Assembly (NCBI GenBank): GCA_004322005.1
Contig: SCRF01000118.1
Location: forward strand, 1 to 45,174
Length of the DNA stretch: 45,174 bases
Direction of reading: 5' to 3'
Origin: Rhodanobacter sp.
Lineage (GTDB): Bacteria; Pseudomonadota; Gammaproteobacteria; Xanthomonadales; Rhodanobacteraceae
Part shown: in pieces, positions 27,426 through 35,129 of the stretch
Position numbering within the stretch: position 1 is the first letter of the stretch
How the letters are laid out: each line of letters opens with the position of its first letter
The notes under the pieces: model-generated
Seen by the model: only the letters and a program-made list of their open reading frames with translations
Databases searched by the model: none
What the model was told of the DNA's origin: nothing
Position numbers and translations under genes: made by a program

Positions 27426-28978
27426 GCCGCCACCTCGCCCACAAGTTTCTCGATCTCTCCCAGTAGCCGCTGCACTTCAGCCTCGTGGCTGCGCATGCTG
27501 GCGATCAGATCCTTCGGGTGAGCATGCTCCAGATCCTGCTTTGCATTGGGATTCTTCAGATCGAGGTTGTAACCGCGCTCAACGACCTCGGCGGCAGTGG
27601 TCTTCCACGCCTGCGGGCCTTCCTCGCGGTCGTTCCACCAGGCGAGGCAATCGGCAAACTCTTCGTACTGCAACGCTGCGGTCTTGGAGTATTTCTTGCG
27701 ACCTGCCGGCATCGGCAATTCATAGAACCAGATGTCACCGGTGCGGCCGTTACGGTCGAAGAACAGCAGATTGGCGGGAATGTCGGTGTACGGCGCGAAC
27801 ACACCTTGCGGCAGGCGCACAACGGTGTGCAGGTTGAAGTCCTTGAGCAACTGCTGCTTGATCAACGCGGCTACGCCATCACCGAACAACGTGCCGTTGG
27901 GCACCACCACGGCGGCACGACCGCCCTTGTCGGCACCGAAGCCGACCATGCGCAGTTTGCGCATGATGTACTGCAGGAACAGCAGCGCGGTTTCGGACGT
28001 CTGCATGGTCGGCGGGAAGTTGGCCTTGACGCCGGCCTCTTCCTCGCCACCGAACGGCGGGTTGGTGAGGATCACGTCCACGCGCTGATCGTGCCCGATC
28101 TCGGTGAGACGTTGCTGCAAGGTGTTGCCATAGGCGATCTGCGGCGCTTCCAGCCCGTGCAGCAGCAGGTTCATCTGCACCAGCATGTAGGGCAGCGGTT
28201 TAGCCTCCTGACCGAACAGCGTGTCTTGCTGCAATTGTCGACGCTGGGCTGGGATTTTCACCTGCCGTGCAAGATAGTCGTAGGCTTCGACCAGGAAGCC
28301 GCCGGTGCCGCAGGCGGGGTCGAGCACGGTTTCACCCAGCTGCGGCGCAGTGACCTCGACCATGAAGCGCACCACCGGGCGCGGTGTGTAGAACTCGCCG
28401 CTGTCGCCCGAAGCGTCGCGCATCTCGCGCAGCATCGACTCGTACAGATGCGAGAGGGTATGCACCTCCTCGCTGCGGGTGAAATGGATGGCGTTGACCT
28501 TGTTCAGGATGTCGCGCAGCAGATAGCCGCTGACCATGCGGTTCTGCACGCCCTTGAACACGTTGGCGATGACGCTGCGCTGGCCGTTGTGATCGTCGCG
28601 CTCGGCCTGCGCACGCAGGTAGGCGAACAGGCCGGGGCCGCGCTGGCCATCCGGGCGCATGGCCTCGTCCTGATTGAGGAAGGCCAGCAGCTCGTCGCCG
28701 TTGATGCCGTCGGGCTGCGCGGCCCAATCACGCCAGCGGTAAGGGCTGTCGATGATCGACTGATACGGCGTGCCGTCCAGCTCGGCCTCCTCTTCGTGAC
28801 GGCGTTCGAGGTCGTCGAGGAACTTGAGGAACATCACCCAGGTGAGCAACGGCAGGCGATCGGCGTCGCCGTTGAGCCCCTTGTCCTTGCGCAGGATCTG
28901 GCGCGCAGACTTGATCAGGACAGACAGTTGCTGGGCGGTAGTCTGCTGGGGTTTGGCGGATTTCTTGATACGGGGCAT
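27422..28978 (-). CDS. hsdM: Type I restriction-modification DNA N6-adenine methyltransferase subunit M
   Basis: A 518-aa HsdM. The N-terminal helical domain (ARQILRKDKGLNGDADRLPL, WVMFLKFLDDLE) leads to the catalytic domain, with SAM motif I LDPACGTGGFLVEAY (219-233) and motif IV NPPF (306-309). GEFYTPRPVVRFMVEV (195-209) is the usual linker before motif I. The full length fits the family. It follows hsdR by 12 bases and overlaps hsdS. No separate ribosome-binding site is evident, so translation probably depends on coupling to hsdR. Confidence 0.95.
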   Translation of the reverse strand: MPRIKKSAKPQQTTAQQLSVLIKSARQILRKDKGLNGDADRLPLLTWVMFLKFLDDLERRHEEEAELDGTPYQSIIDSPYRWRDWAAQPDGINGDELLAFLNQDEAMRPDGQRGPGLFAYLRAQAERDDHNGQRSVIANVFKGVQNRMVSGYLLRDILNKVNAIHFTRSEEVHTLSHLYESMLREMRDASGDSGEFYTPRPVVRFMVEVTAPQLGETVLDPACGTGGFLVEAYDYLARQVKIPAQRRQLQQDTLFGQEAKPLPYMLVQMNLLLHGLEAPQIAYGNTLQQRLTEIGHDQRVDVILTNPPFGGEEEAGVKANFPPTMQTSETALLFLQYIMRKLRMVGFGADKGGRAAVVVPNGTLFGDGVAALIKQQLLKDFNLHTVVRLPQGVFAPYTDIPANLLFFDRNGRTGDIWFYELPMPAGRKKYSKTAALQYEEFADCLAWWNDREEGPQAWKTTAAEVVERGYNLDLKNPNAKQDLEHAHPKDLIASMRSHEAEVQRLLGEIEKLVGEVAA

Positions 28979-28990
28979 GAGTCGAGTCGG

Positions 28991-31387
28991 TTACTGGTAC
29001 AGCGCCGTCTGCAATCGGGTGACGGCTTCGCGCAGGGCGAGCACGCCGCCGAAGTGGCGGTTGGCGATTTCGGAAGGGCTGCCGAAGCGGTCGAAGGGTC
29101 GCACCTTCAACAACTCGGACAGGTGGCTGAACTGGATGATGCCGCGTTCCACATAGCGATCGAGCAGCAGGTCGAGGATTTCCCGTGCGGTGTCCCCGTG
29201 CAGAGCGAACAGGTCTTGGCTGTTCTTGCGTGCCTGTTCGGCCCTCTGGCGGCGGGTTAGCAGCGGCGCGTTCCAGGCCAGGTGGCAAAGCAGGTCGAAC
29301 GGATCGGCATCGGACTGACCACTGGCGGAAGCGAGCTCGTCGAAACTGATCTGGCGTTCGGCCAGCTCGTGCAGTACGTCGGCGCGCGTATCCGGCTTGG
29401 CCCAGGCCACTTGCAACTCGTCCCGGTTCGGAAACAGCGAGCGCACCGTGCGCGCCGAGTACTCGGTATAGCGCACCACTTGCAGCTTCTTGCCGTCTGC
29501 GTCGAGGTCGTACACCAGGTGGCCGATGACTGCGACGTTGCCGCCATCGACATAGAACTTGCGCGGATCGCCGGATGCCTCGCTGGTGATTTCGGCATCC
29601 AGCATGCCGGGCTCAACCGCCGGATCGAACTCGGCGGTTTCGTCCTGCTCGGCGATGGCTTCCTGCGCCTTCACGGCGCCCTGCTCGTCGATCGTGACCT
29701 GCTCGATCTGCGCCGGGTCGCCGTCGAAATCCTTGTCGGCAAAATGCTGGGTGGCCGTGCCGGTGAAGTCGATGATGTTGAAGAACTCCTTGCCGTAGTC
29801 CACCCGCAGGCGCGTGCCACGGCCGATGATCTGCTTGAACTCGGCACGCGAACCCACCACGCGGGCCAGCACCACGTTCTTCACTGTCTCGGCATCGACG
29901 CCGGTGGTCAGCAGCTGCGACGTGGTGAGGATGGTCGGCGTGGGATTGTCGATGTCCTGAAAGTCGCTGAGGTGCCCCAGGCCGATGCTGCCCTCGTCGG
30001 AAGTGACGCGGCAGACGTAATCGGGATACTGCTTGACCAGGTCGCTATTGAGGTTGATCAGCTCCTGCCGCATCTCGGCGGCATGTTCCTGATCGACACA
30101 GAACACCAGGGTCTTGGCAAAGCGATCGGTGCTCTTGAGGAAATCGCTCAGATGCCTGGCAATGGCTTTTGTGCGTGCGCGCAAGGCCACCACCTGTTCA
30201 AAATCCTTGGTCTGGTACTCGTCATCGGGAATCGGGCGGCCGTAACGATCCAGCTCATCCTTGTTCGGCCGCCAGCCGGCGGCATCGGCCGTGGTGATGA
30301 CGCGATGCACGCGATACGGCGCAAGGAAGCCGTCCTCGATGCCCTGCCGCAGGTTGTAGGTATAGACGGGATTGCCGAAATACTCGTAGCTGTCACGCGA
30401 CTCGTCACGCAAGGGTGTGGCGGTCATGCCGAAATGCACGGCGGAGGTGAAGTAGTTCAGCACGCGACGCCAGTTGCTGTCGTCGCGCGACGAACCGCGA
30501 TGGCACTCGTCGATGACGATCAGGTCGAAGAAGTCCGGGCGGTACTGGCGGAACAGGTCGTCGTCGCTGCCATTGGTGAGCGACTGGTAGATACCGAAGT
30601 ACATGTCCCGTGCCTGACTCGGATCGGCACTGCTGATCTTGTGGCGGGCATCGCCGAAGGGAGCAAACATCTTGTCCTTGGGGTCGTCGACAAGGAGGTT
30701 GCGATCGGCGAGGAACAGGATTTTTGGACGGCGGTATTCGCCCGCACGGTTCCAGCGACTGTTCCACAGCTTCCAGCACACCTGGAACGCCACGCAGGTC
30801 TTGCCGGTGCCGGTGGCCAGCGTGACCAGTACGCGCTGCTGGCCCAGCAGAATCGCCTCGATCACCCGGTTGATCGCGATGTCCTGGTAGTAGCGAGGAA
30901 TCTTGCCCGACGCGAGGTTGTACGGCTCCAGCCAGTGCTTGGCGGACGGCTCCGGCAGTCGGGTGCCGCTGCTGCGTCGCGCCCAGAGTTCGTCGGGGTT
31001 CGGGTAACGCTCGATCTCGCGTTCGGTGCCGGTGTCGTAGTCGATTTCGATGATGCGGTGGCCGTTGGTGGCGTAGGCGAAGCGCAGGCCCAGCATCTCG
31101 GCGTACTCACGCGCCTGCTGCACGCCGTTCTCGGCCGGCAGGCCGGCTTCCTTCGCTTCGACCACGGCGATCGGGAAGTCCCGGCGCAGGTACAGGATGT
31201 AATCGGCTCGACGCTGCTTGCCACGACGTGGCTTGCCGCCTACCAGCGCGATGCGCCCGGCGGTGATCGCGTGCTGCTCGCCGATGGCGTGCGGCGACTT
31301 GCCCCAACCGGCCTGCTGCAATGCAGGCGTGACGAACTCTCGACAGGTATCGGCTTCGGTAAGTACCAGGCTTTCGTCCATGCTCAT
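28991..31387 (-). CDS. hsdR: Type I restriction endonuclease subunit R
   Basis: A 798-aa R subunit of the shorter EcoEI-like kind. The N-terminal nuclease core reads ADYILYLRRDFPIAVVEAKE, with D62 and E77-x-K79 as the PD-(D/E)xK residues. The helicase motor follows: Walker A ATGTGKT (191-197), DECH (293-296), TATP (322-325), and QIIGRGTRLR as motif VI. The C-terminal part (KNSQDLFALHGDTAREILDL) binds the rest of the complex. It is the first gene of the operon. ATG 31387 and ATG 31381 are both possible starts, with no clear ribosome-binding site for either. All key motifs are intact. Confidence 0.93.
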   Translation of the reverse strand: MSMDESLVLTEADTCREFVTPALQQAGWGKSPHAIGEQHAITAGRIALVGGKPRRGKQRRADYILYLRRDFPIAVVEAKEAGLPAENGVQQAREYAEMLGLRFAYATNGHRIIEIDYDTGTEREIERYPNPDELWARRSSGTRLPEPSAKHWLEPYNLASGKIPRYYQDIAINRVIEAILLGQQRVLVTLATGTGKTCVAFQVCWKLWNSRWNRAGEYRRPKILFLADRNLLVDDPKDKMFAPFGDARHKISSADPSQARDMYFGIYQSLTNGSDDDLFRQYRPDFFDLIVIDECHRGSSRDDSNWRRVLNYFTSAVHFGMTATPLRDESRDSYEYFGNPVYTYNLRQGIEDGFLAPYRVHRVITTADAAGWRPNKDELDRYGRPIPDDEYQTKDFEQVVALRARTKAIARHLSDFLKSTDRFAKTLVFCVDQEHAAEMRQELINLNSDLVKQYPDYVCRVTSDEGSIGLGHLSDFQDIDNPTPTILTTSQLLTTGVDAETVKNVVLARVVGSRAEFKQIIGRGTRLRVDYGKEFFNIIDFTGTATQHFADKDFDGDPAQIEQVTIDEQGAVKAQEAIAEQDETAEFDPAVEPGMLDAEITSEASGDPRKFYVDGGNVAVIGHLVYDLDADGKKLQVVRYTEYSARTVRSLFPNRDELQVAWAKPDTRADVLHELAERQISFDELASASGQSDADPFDLLCHLAWNAPLLTRRQRAEQARKNSQDLFALHGDTAREILDLLLDRYVERGIIQFSHLSELLKVRPFDRFGSPSEIANRHFGGVLALREAVTRLQTALYQ

Positions 31388-31532
31388 CGCTTTGTGGTAT
31401 CGGGCGATGACGTGGACAGCTCGGATTTTCCCGGTATCACGCCCCTGCCCCTGCAGAGCCGCACTGTGTCACGCATGCCAATTCCGGGCAACCTGACGAA
31501 GGTTGGCGAAGAGGAGCCCGTCATCGACCCCG
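31388..31532. other. Gap between hipA and hsdR with a copy of the island repeat
   Basis: No gene. The promoter of the restriction operon should lie here, but no clear -35/-10 pair is seen. Bases 31492-31513 (CCTGACGAAGG, then TTGGCGAAGAG) match the 22-base unit found at the left island end, 18/22 with the copy at 23553. Confidence 0.4.
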
Positions 31533-32879
31533 TCACTTACGCCTACCCAGCAATTCGGAACGGCCGACCACGGGCTTTTCCACCTTCAACTTCGGCGGGT
31601 CGGAGAAGCCATTGAAGGCATCGCCCAGCGCGGCTCTGCTCGACGCCGGATCGCCCAGCGCATAGACCCGCTTGTCGCGCAGGCCGGTGACGCCTTCTTC
31701 CCACGCCAGCAGCATGCGCTTGCCGATGTCGGCAAAGCCCGGATGCTCGACCATCGCCGCGCGTACCGCCGGAGCCACTTCGCTGACCGCCTGGCCGATC
31801 GCCTCGACGATCTGCAACTGCTCCTTCACCGCGATGCCGAAGGTGGCAGCGATGAACTTCTGCAGGGTCTTGCCCGGTGCCCAGGTCTTCTTGCCCATGA
31901 AGCCGATGCCGGGCGGGTTGTTCTGATAGCCGGCATACACGCTGGTGGTGAGCATGTCGTATACCGGCGCGAGATGGACATCGGCGCGCGAGGTGTACAG
32001 CAGCGCGATGTTCTTGGCGTGGCAATCGGCGTTGCGCAGCGCGTAGGTGAGCAGCAGCGTGGTGGCGAATTGGCGGAAGGTATCGAGTCGTTGCGTGCCG
32101 GGCACATGATCGCGCACCGCCTTGGCGATGCGTTCCCAGGTGGTTTCGTACTTGGCCGACGGACGCAGGCCCAGCAGCGCGCAGAAGTCCTCCATGCCCC
32201 AATGCGGCTGGCCGTGCTCATCCACGTCGAAACGATGCACGACCAATGCCTGGCCATCATGGGAGATTTCGGTGGTGGCGGTCGGCGCCACCTTGGCCGC
32301 GACCTGCATGCACAGGTGCTCGTTCAATGCCACGAACGGCAGCAGGCGCGATGAACCCTTGATGATGTGTCGGCGCGTGAGCAGGGTGGCTTTCTTGTGC
32401 GGCCCCAGCGCGACGCGCTCGTCCTGCACGTCAAGAAACTTCGGCACCACGCCGGACACGCCGCTGGCTGCATGCTGCCGCACCAGCTCCGCGAACGCCT
32501 CCTCGGAGTTGTCACCCTGCAGCAGCGCGGACACTTCCACCGGCTCGGCCGGCTGATCCAGCTTCGCACCCGGCACGGCAACCTGCAGACGCCCGACCAT
32601 GTTGCGGCCGACCACGGACAACAACGCCAGCGGACTGGCACCGACGTGCGGCCCGAACTGCTCCTGCAGTACCTGCAGCAGATAGCCCTCGGGCAGGTTC
32701 ATCTGCAGCACTGGCGGCAGCGTGTCGTCCCAGCCCCAGGACTCGGTGCGCACCGGCATGGTCAGCGAGACGAAATCGTCGGGCGCGGTGCCTGCGTGGT
32801 AGCTCAGCACGCTGCGGAAATCGCCCACCGGTTCCAGTACGGCGACATCGCGACCGAGCACGTAGACCGAGAGCTTCAT
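31533..32879 (-). CDS. hipA: HipA-type serine/threonine kinase toxin
   Basis: A 448-aa protein with full HipA architecture. The N-terminal subdomain is residues 1-100, with MPVR and LPPVLQMNLPEG. SGVVPK (142-147) is in the SGVQPK position. HIIKG (171-175) carries the ATP-binding Lys. The catalytic loop is RNADCHAKNIALL (282-294), with D285 and N290. PVYDML (305-310) holds the metal-binding Asp. HipA kinases phosphorylate translation factors and cause dormancy; the target here is unknown. It overlaps the hipB gene by 4 bases (32876-32879), the normal antitoxin-first order. Being intact, it is probably held in check by the HipB neighbour. Confidence 0.88.
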   Translation of the reverse strand: MKLSVYVLGRDVAVLEPVGDFRSVLSYHAGTAPDDFVSLTMPVRTESWGWDDTLPPVLQMNLPEGYLLQVLQEQFGPHVGASPLALLSVVGRNMVGRLQVAVPGAKLDQPAEPVEVSALLQGDNSEEAFAELVRQHAASGVSGVVPKFLDVQDERVALGPHKKATLLTRRHIIKGSSRLLPFVALNEHLCMQVAAKVAPTATTEISHDGQALVVHRFDVDEHGQPHWGMEDFCALLGLRPSAKYETTWERIAKAVRDHVPGTQRLDTFRQFATTLLLTYALRNADCHAKNIALLYTSRADVHLAPVYDMLTTSVYAGYQNNPPGIGFMGKKTWAPGKTLQKFIAATFGIAVKEQLQIVEAIGQAVSEVAPAVRAAMVEHPGFADIGKRMLLAWEEGVTGLRDKRVYALGDPASSRAALGDAFNGFSDPPKLKVEKPVVGRSELLGRRK

Positions 32880-33130
32880 GCGCCGCCGCGCTCCTTGCGC
32901 AGCTCATCGAGCGAACCGGACGATCCCATCTCCCTGAATTGCATTTCCATGCCCAGCACGGCCAGTATGGCCAGCAATTTGCGCGAGCCGAATTCGGCCG
33001 AGCGGCCGCGCTCGAAACGCGACAGCGATTCCGCCGTGACGCCGGCCTTGGCGGCGACCACAGCCTGCTTCAGGTCAAGCATCTTGCGTCGGGCGGCAAC
33101 GGCCTCGCCGAGTTCCGATAGGGTCTGCAT
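32876..33130 (-). CDS. hipB: HipB-type XRE antitoxin/regulator
   Basis: An 84-aa helix-turn-helix protein. LGEAVAARRKMLDLKQAVVA is followed by AKAGVTAESLSRFERGRSAE, the classic XRE recognition helix. The C-terminus (REMGSSGSLDELRKERGGA) may reach the kinase. Antitoxins of this type bind the toxin and repress their own promoter. A dyad of nested inverted repeats (33137-33179) lies immediately upstream of ATG 33130. The start is fixed by the compact gap to the reverse transcriptase gene (52 bases). No strong ribosome-binding site is seen. Confidence 0.85.
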   Translation of the reverse strand: MQTLSELGEAVAARRKMLDLKQAVVAAKAGVTAESLSRFERGRSAEFGSRKLLAILAVLGMEMQFREMGSSGSLDELRKERGGA

Positions 33131-33136
33131 ATGATA

Positions 33137-33179
33137 TTAGCGTCAAGTTTGTCCGAAATTGCCGACATTATTGACGTAA
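33137..33179. promoter_or_regulatory. Candidate HipB operator
   Basis: Outer arms TTAGCGTCAA (33137-33146) and TTGACGTAA (33171-33179) are inverted repeats with one extra base. Inside lies the imperfect palindrome TGTCCGAAATTGCCGACA (33150-33167). The position immediately before hipB fits autoregulation. The whole gap between the reverse transcriptase stop and hipB is AT-rich. Confidence 0.5.
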
Positions 33180-33182
33180 ATA

Positions 33183-34202
33183 TCAAATAACGCAATCCAG
33201 CGTAACGCCCGCAAATTGGGACAGCTGTCGACCAAGCTGCTGGTTGGCATACAAGCCCGCTCGAAGCGTCGCAAGCCTAGCCCTGAGAGCTGCTCCCTCC
33301 ATCGGGTGCAACTGGGACAAGCGCCCTACGCGCCCTGAGACTCGACTGAACTCAGATTTGAAGCTCACTGAATCGGTCGAATTCCACCTACTGAGCACTT
33401 CGAGCTGATGGACGGCTGCGCGTATGTTCTGCCGCTCTCTCGTCATCAAAGCCGGGCGCGTGTTGACCATGAGCTTGGTGGTCAACATGCGACCGTTGCC
33501 ACGTCGGATTTCGTGCTTTGACCTTTTGGCCTTGAGACCTTTTGCAGCCATGAGTCCATAGACTCCAGCGATGCAACAGCCAATCCTCTCGTTACTAAGC
33601 TTCTCCTTGGACGAGAAGGTCACGTCATCAACGTAACGGGAATACGAAATCCCTTTATCCCGAAGGTTCTCATACAACCGCCACTCCCGGTCCCAAAAAG
33701 CGAGATTCGCGAGGTACGAGCTGGTGATTGCGCCTTGGGGCAGCGCGCCATCCTTTACCGTCAAGGCTGTCAGCAGCCGCGCCACTTCTGGCGCAAACCG
33801 AAAAAAATTCGCCCAGATCGAGTACACAACTTTCGCGTCTGTGCTCGGGAAGAAGTTTTTGATGTCCTCGGTTACGACTATGGCGGCCCCGGTATGTAAA
33901 GCCGCGTTTCTTCGCGCATCGCGCCCTTTCAGACTACCCGTAAGGTAATCGGGAAATACGACTCTCTGAAAGAACTGTGTCTGCAGCCGTCGATGGATAT
34001 TTTTGAGCACGGGAAACGCATCAAACGTACGACGGATGCTGCCATCAACCTTGATGATTGGCTTAGCGTCCCGATACAAGCTGCTGGCTGCATCACCGAT
34101 TCGCTGCAGTTCGGCAACGGACAATCCAAGCGACCGGCTTAGAGCCGCCAGAGATCGGACTGGGCTGGAAGTGTACTTAGGCTGGGCTGCCGTGTGGTTC
34201 AT
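33183..34202 (-). CDS. Retron-type reverse transcriptase
   Basis: A 339-aa reverse transcriptase without extra domains, a length usual for retron enzymes. NAALH (99-103) matches the retron NAxxH motif. TEDIKNFFPS (111-120) carries the first catalytic Asp (D113). LPQGAITSSYLANL (154-167) is motif 4. YSRYVDDVTFSS (187-198) is the catalytic YxDD in YVDD form. The retron VTG motif is altered: LTTKLMVN (240-247) stands where VTGLxVN is expected. The gene overlaps the XRE gene by 26 bases, so it is coupled to it. It would make a branched RNA-DNA hybrid from an upstream ncRNA. No maturase domain or variable repeat is present. Confidence 0.85.
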   Translation of the reverse strand: MNHTAAQPKYTSSPVRSLAALSRSLGLSVAELQRIGDAASSLYRDAKPIIKVDGSIRRTFDAFPVLKNIHRRLQTQFFQRVVFPDYLTGSLKGRDARRNAALHTGAAIVVTEDIKNFFPSTDAKVVYSIWANFFRFAPEVARLLTALTVKDGALPQGAITSSYLANLAFWDREWRLYENLRDKGISYSRYVDDVTFSSKEKLSNERIGCCIAGVYGLMAAKGLKAKRSKHEIRRGNGRMLTTKLMVNTRPALMTRERQNIRAAVHQLEVLSRWNSTDSVSFKSEFSRVSGRVGRLSQLHPMEGAALRARLATLRAGLYANQQLGRQLSQFAGVTLDCVI

Positions 34203-34473
34203 TGAGCAAATCCAACGCAGTCATAGCCAACCTACCGGCAAGATCCTTGTCGATGCCCGAAAGCTCTCCTCGGTCTGCTCCTAAAAAGAACAGGATCTCC
34301 AACGGCACCCTTAGACCGGCGGCAATTTTTTGCACGGTAGAGAGCGTGGGATCTCGCTTGGAGTTTTCAAGCATTGACAAGTAGGAGACCGAACAACCAG
34401 CCAGCTTGGCCAGGTCGGCCTGGCTAAGCTGGCGCCTTGTACGGCACATTTGAATGGCACCGCCGATGTTCAT
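34177..34473 (-). CDS. XRE-family HTH protein of the retron-like cassette
   Basis: A 98-aa protein. Residues 8-65 are an XRE helix-turn-helix: CRTRRQLSQADLAKLAGCSV, then SYLSMLENSKRDPTLSTVQK. A short C-terminal extension (GELSGIDKDLAGRLAMTALD) follows. ATG 34473 is chosen for GGAG 7-10 bases upstream; ATG 34491 lacks a site. HTH proteins next to the reverse transcriptase define one class of predicted retrons (from memory, the type VI class), where the protein may be regulator or effector. It lies between the 77-aa gene and the reverse transcriptase on the same strand. Its likely DNA site is the 15-bp palindrome at 35130-35144, by inference. Confidence 0.82.
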   Translation of the reverse strand: MNIGGAIQMCRTRRQLSQADLAKLAGCSVSYLSMLENSKRDPTLSTVQKIAAGLRVPLEILFFLGADRGELSGIDKDLAGRLAMTALDLLNEPHGSPA

Positions 34474-34525
34474 ACGAGCTCTCCAAAACATGAAAGGCTT
34501 GCTGTGTCTATCGTCTCCATCTCCA

Positions 34526-34759
34526 TCAGCTCATCAGATCAGTGATGTTCGTCACCAGCCGTATCACTTTGCCGATCAGTTCCAGCACACGATCACCCCA
34601 ATACAGCGCGGAGAGGGATTTCGAGCGGGTTCCGTCCTGCTCTAGTGATGCAACTACTGCTTCGATTTCTTCGATGACGCTGGTGTCGAGTTGGCCTTGG
34701 TAAGCATCGCGCAGTTGCTTGAGCAAACGGATGCTGCTTTCTTTGGTATGGCTATCCAT
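34526..34759 (-). CDS. Small hypothetical protein (77 aa) of the retron-like cassette
   Basis: The family is not recognised. ATG 34759 has an excellent ribosome-binding site (GAAGGAG, 8 bases upstream), better than ATG 34786. The first half is charged helix (SSIRLLKQLRDAYQGQLDTS, then VIEEIEAVVASLEQDG). The second half (YWGDRVLELIGKVIRLVTNI) is an amphipathic, hydrophobic helix that could touch a membrane or a partner. It lies 52 bases before the XRE gene and directly after the hairpin-rich stretch, so it is part of the same transcription unit. It could be the effector or an antitoxin-like partner; the sequence does not decide. Confidence 0.62.
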   Translation of the reverse strand: MDSHTKESSIRLLKQLRDAYQGQLDTSVIEEIEAVVASLEQDGTRSKSLSALYWGDRVLELIGKVIRLVTNITDLMS

Positions 34760-34904
34760 GTGGATAACTCCTTCGCCGGGCATCATTACCCGCCGTCAGT
34801 AGCAATGAGCCGGAAGGAGCCAACCCGACACCACAAGCCAATCACCATTCCGACGCTTCAGACCACGCCGTCACAACAAGCCCATGCCTGCTGCATACGT
34901 GATC

Positions 34905-35090
34905 CTTCGCACGTTGTGTCGAGGTGGCCTGATGTACGAGGTGACCCGACACACGTGCCGCGACATAGCTTCACCAATGGATCGTGAAGCGCCCCGTTCA
35001 GCTGGGGCCGACTAGCTAGCTCTTCGCTATTGAAAAAGAAGTAGAACCATTCACCAAATACAGCTCAACCGAGCGGTAACACTCGGCCTG
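34905..35090 (-). ncRNA. Candidate retron ncRNA (msr-msd-like hairpin region)
   Basis: On the minus strand, downstream of a good promoter, four hairpins follow one another. CCGAG/CTCGG has an 8-base loop (about 35068-35085). GCCCC/GGGGC has loop AGCTGAAC (about 34991-35008). GCTTCAC/GTGAAGC has a 9-base loop (about 34968-34990). The last is a long bulged hairpin at 34909-34958 (GCACGT-GTGTCG-GGT paired with ACC-CGACAC-ACGTGC). Short msr-like stems followed by one long msd-like stem, before a reverse transcriptase operon, fit a retron RNA. The closing a1/a2 repeat could not be found, so the ends are approximate. No protein-coding gene lies in 34760-35130. Confidence 0.42.
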
Positions 35091-35095
35091 GAACC

Positions 35096-35124
35096 AAGAT
35101 AGTTGCGACTGAGCCCGTTGTCAA
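35096..35124 (-). promoter_or_regulatory. Sigma70-like promoter of the retron-like cassette
   Basis: On the minus strand the -35 is TTGACA (35124-35119), a perfect match. A 17-base spacer follows, then -10 TATCTT (35101-35096), 4 of 6. Transcription would start near 35089, just before the first hairpin. Confidence 0.65.
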
Positions 35125-35129
35125 TAAAT

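Noticed and set aside
27485..31615. Long plus-strand frames across hsdM and hsdR
   Set aside because: Shadows of the restriction genes, low-complexity His/Val/Gln-rich translation.
33183..34202. Diversity-generating retroelement
   Set aside because: No template/variable repeat pair and no accessory or target gene seen; the NAxxH motif points to the retron group.
33183..34202. Group II intron
   Set aside because: No maturase or endonuclease domain follows the reverse transcriptase and no domain V-like RNA is visible.
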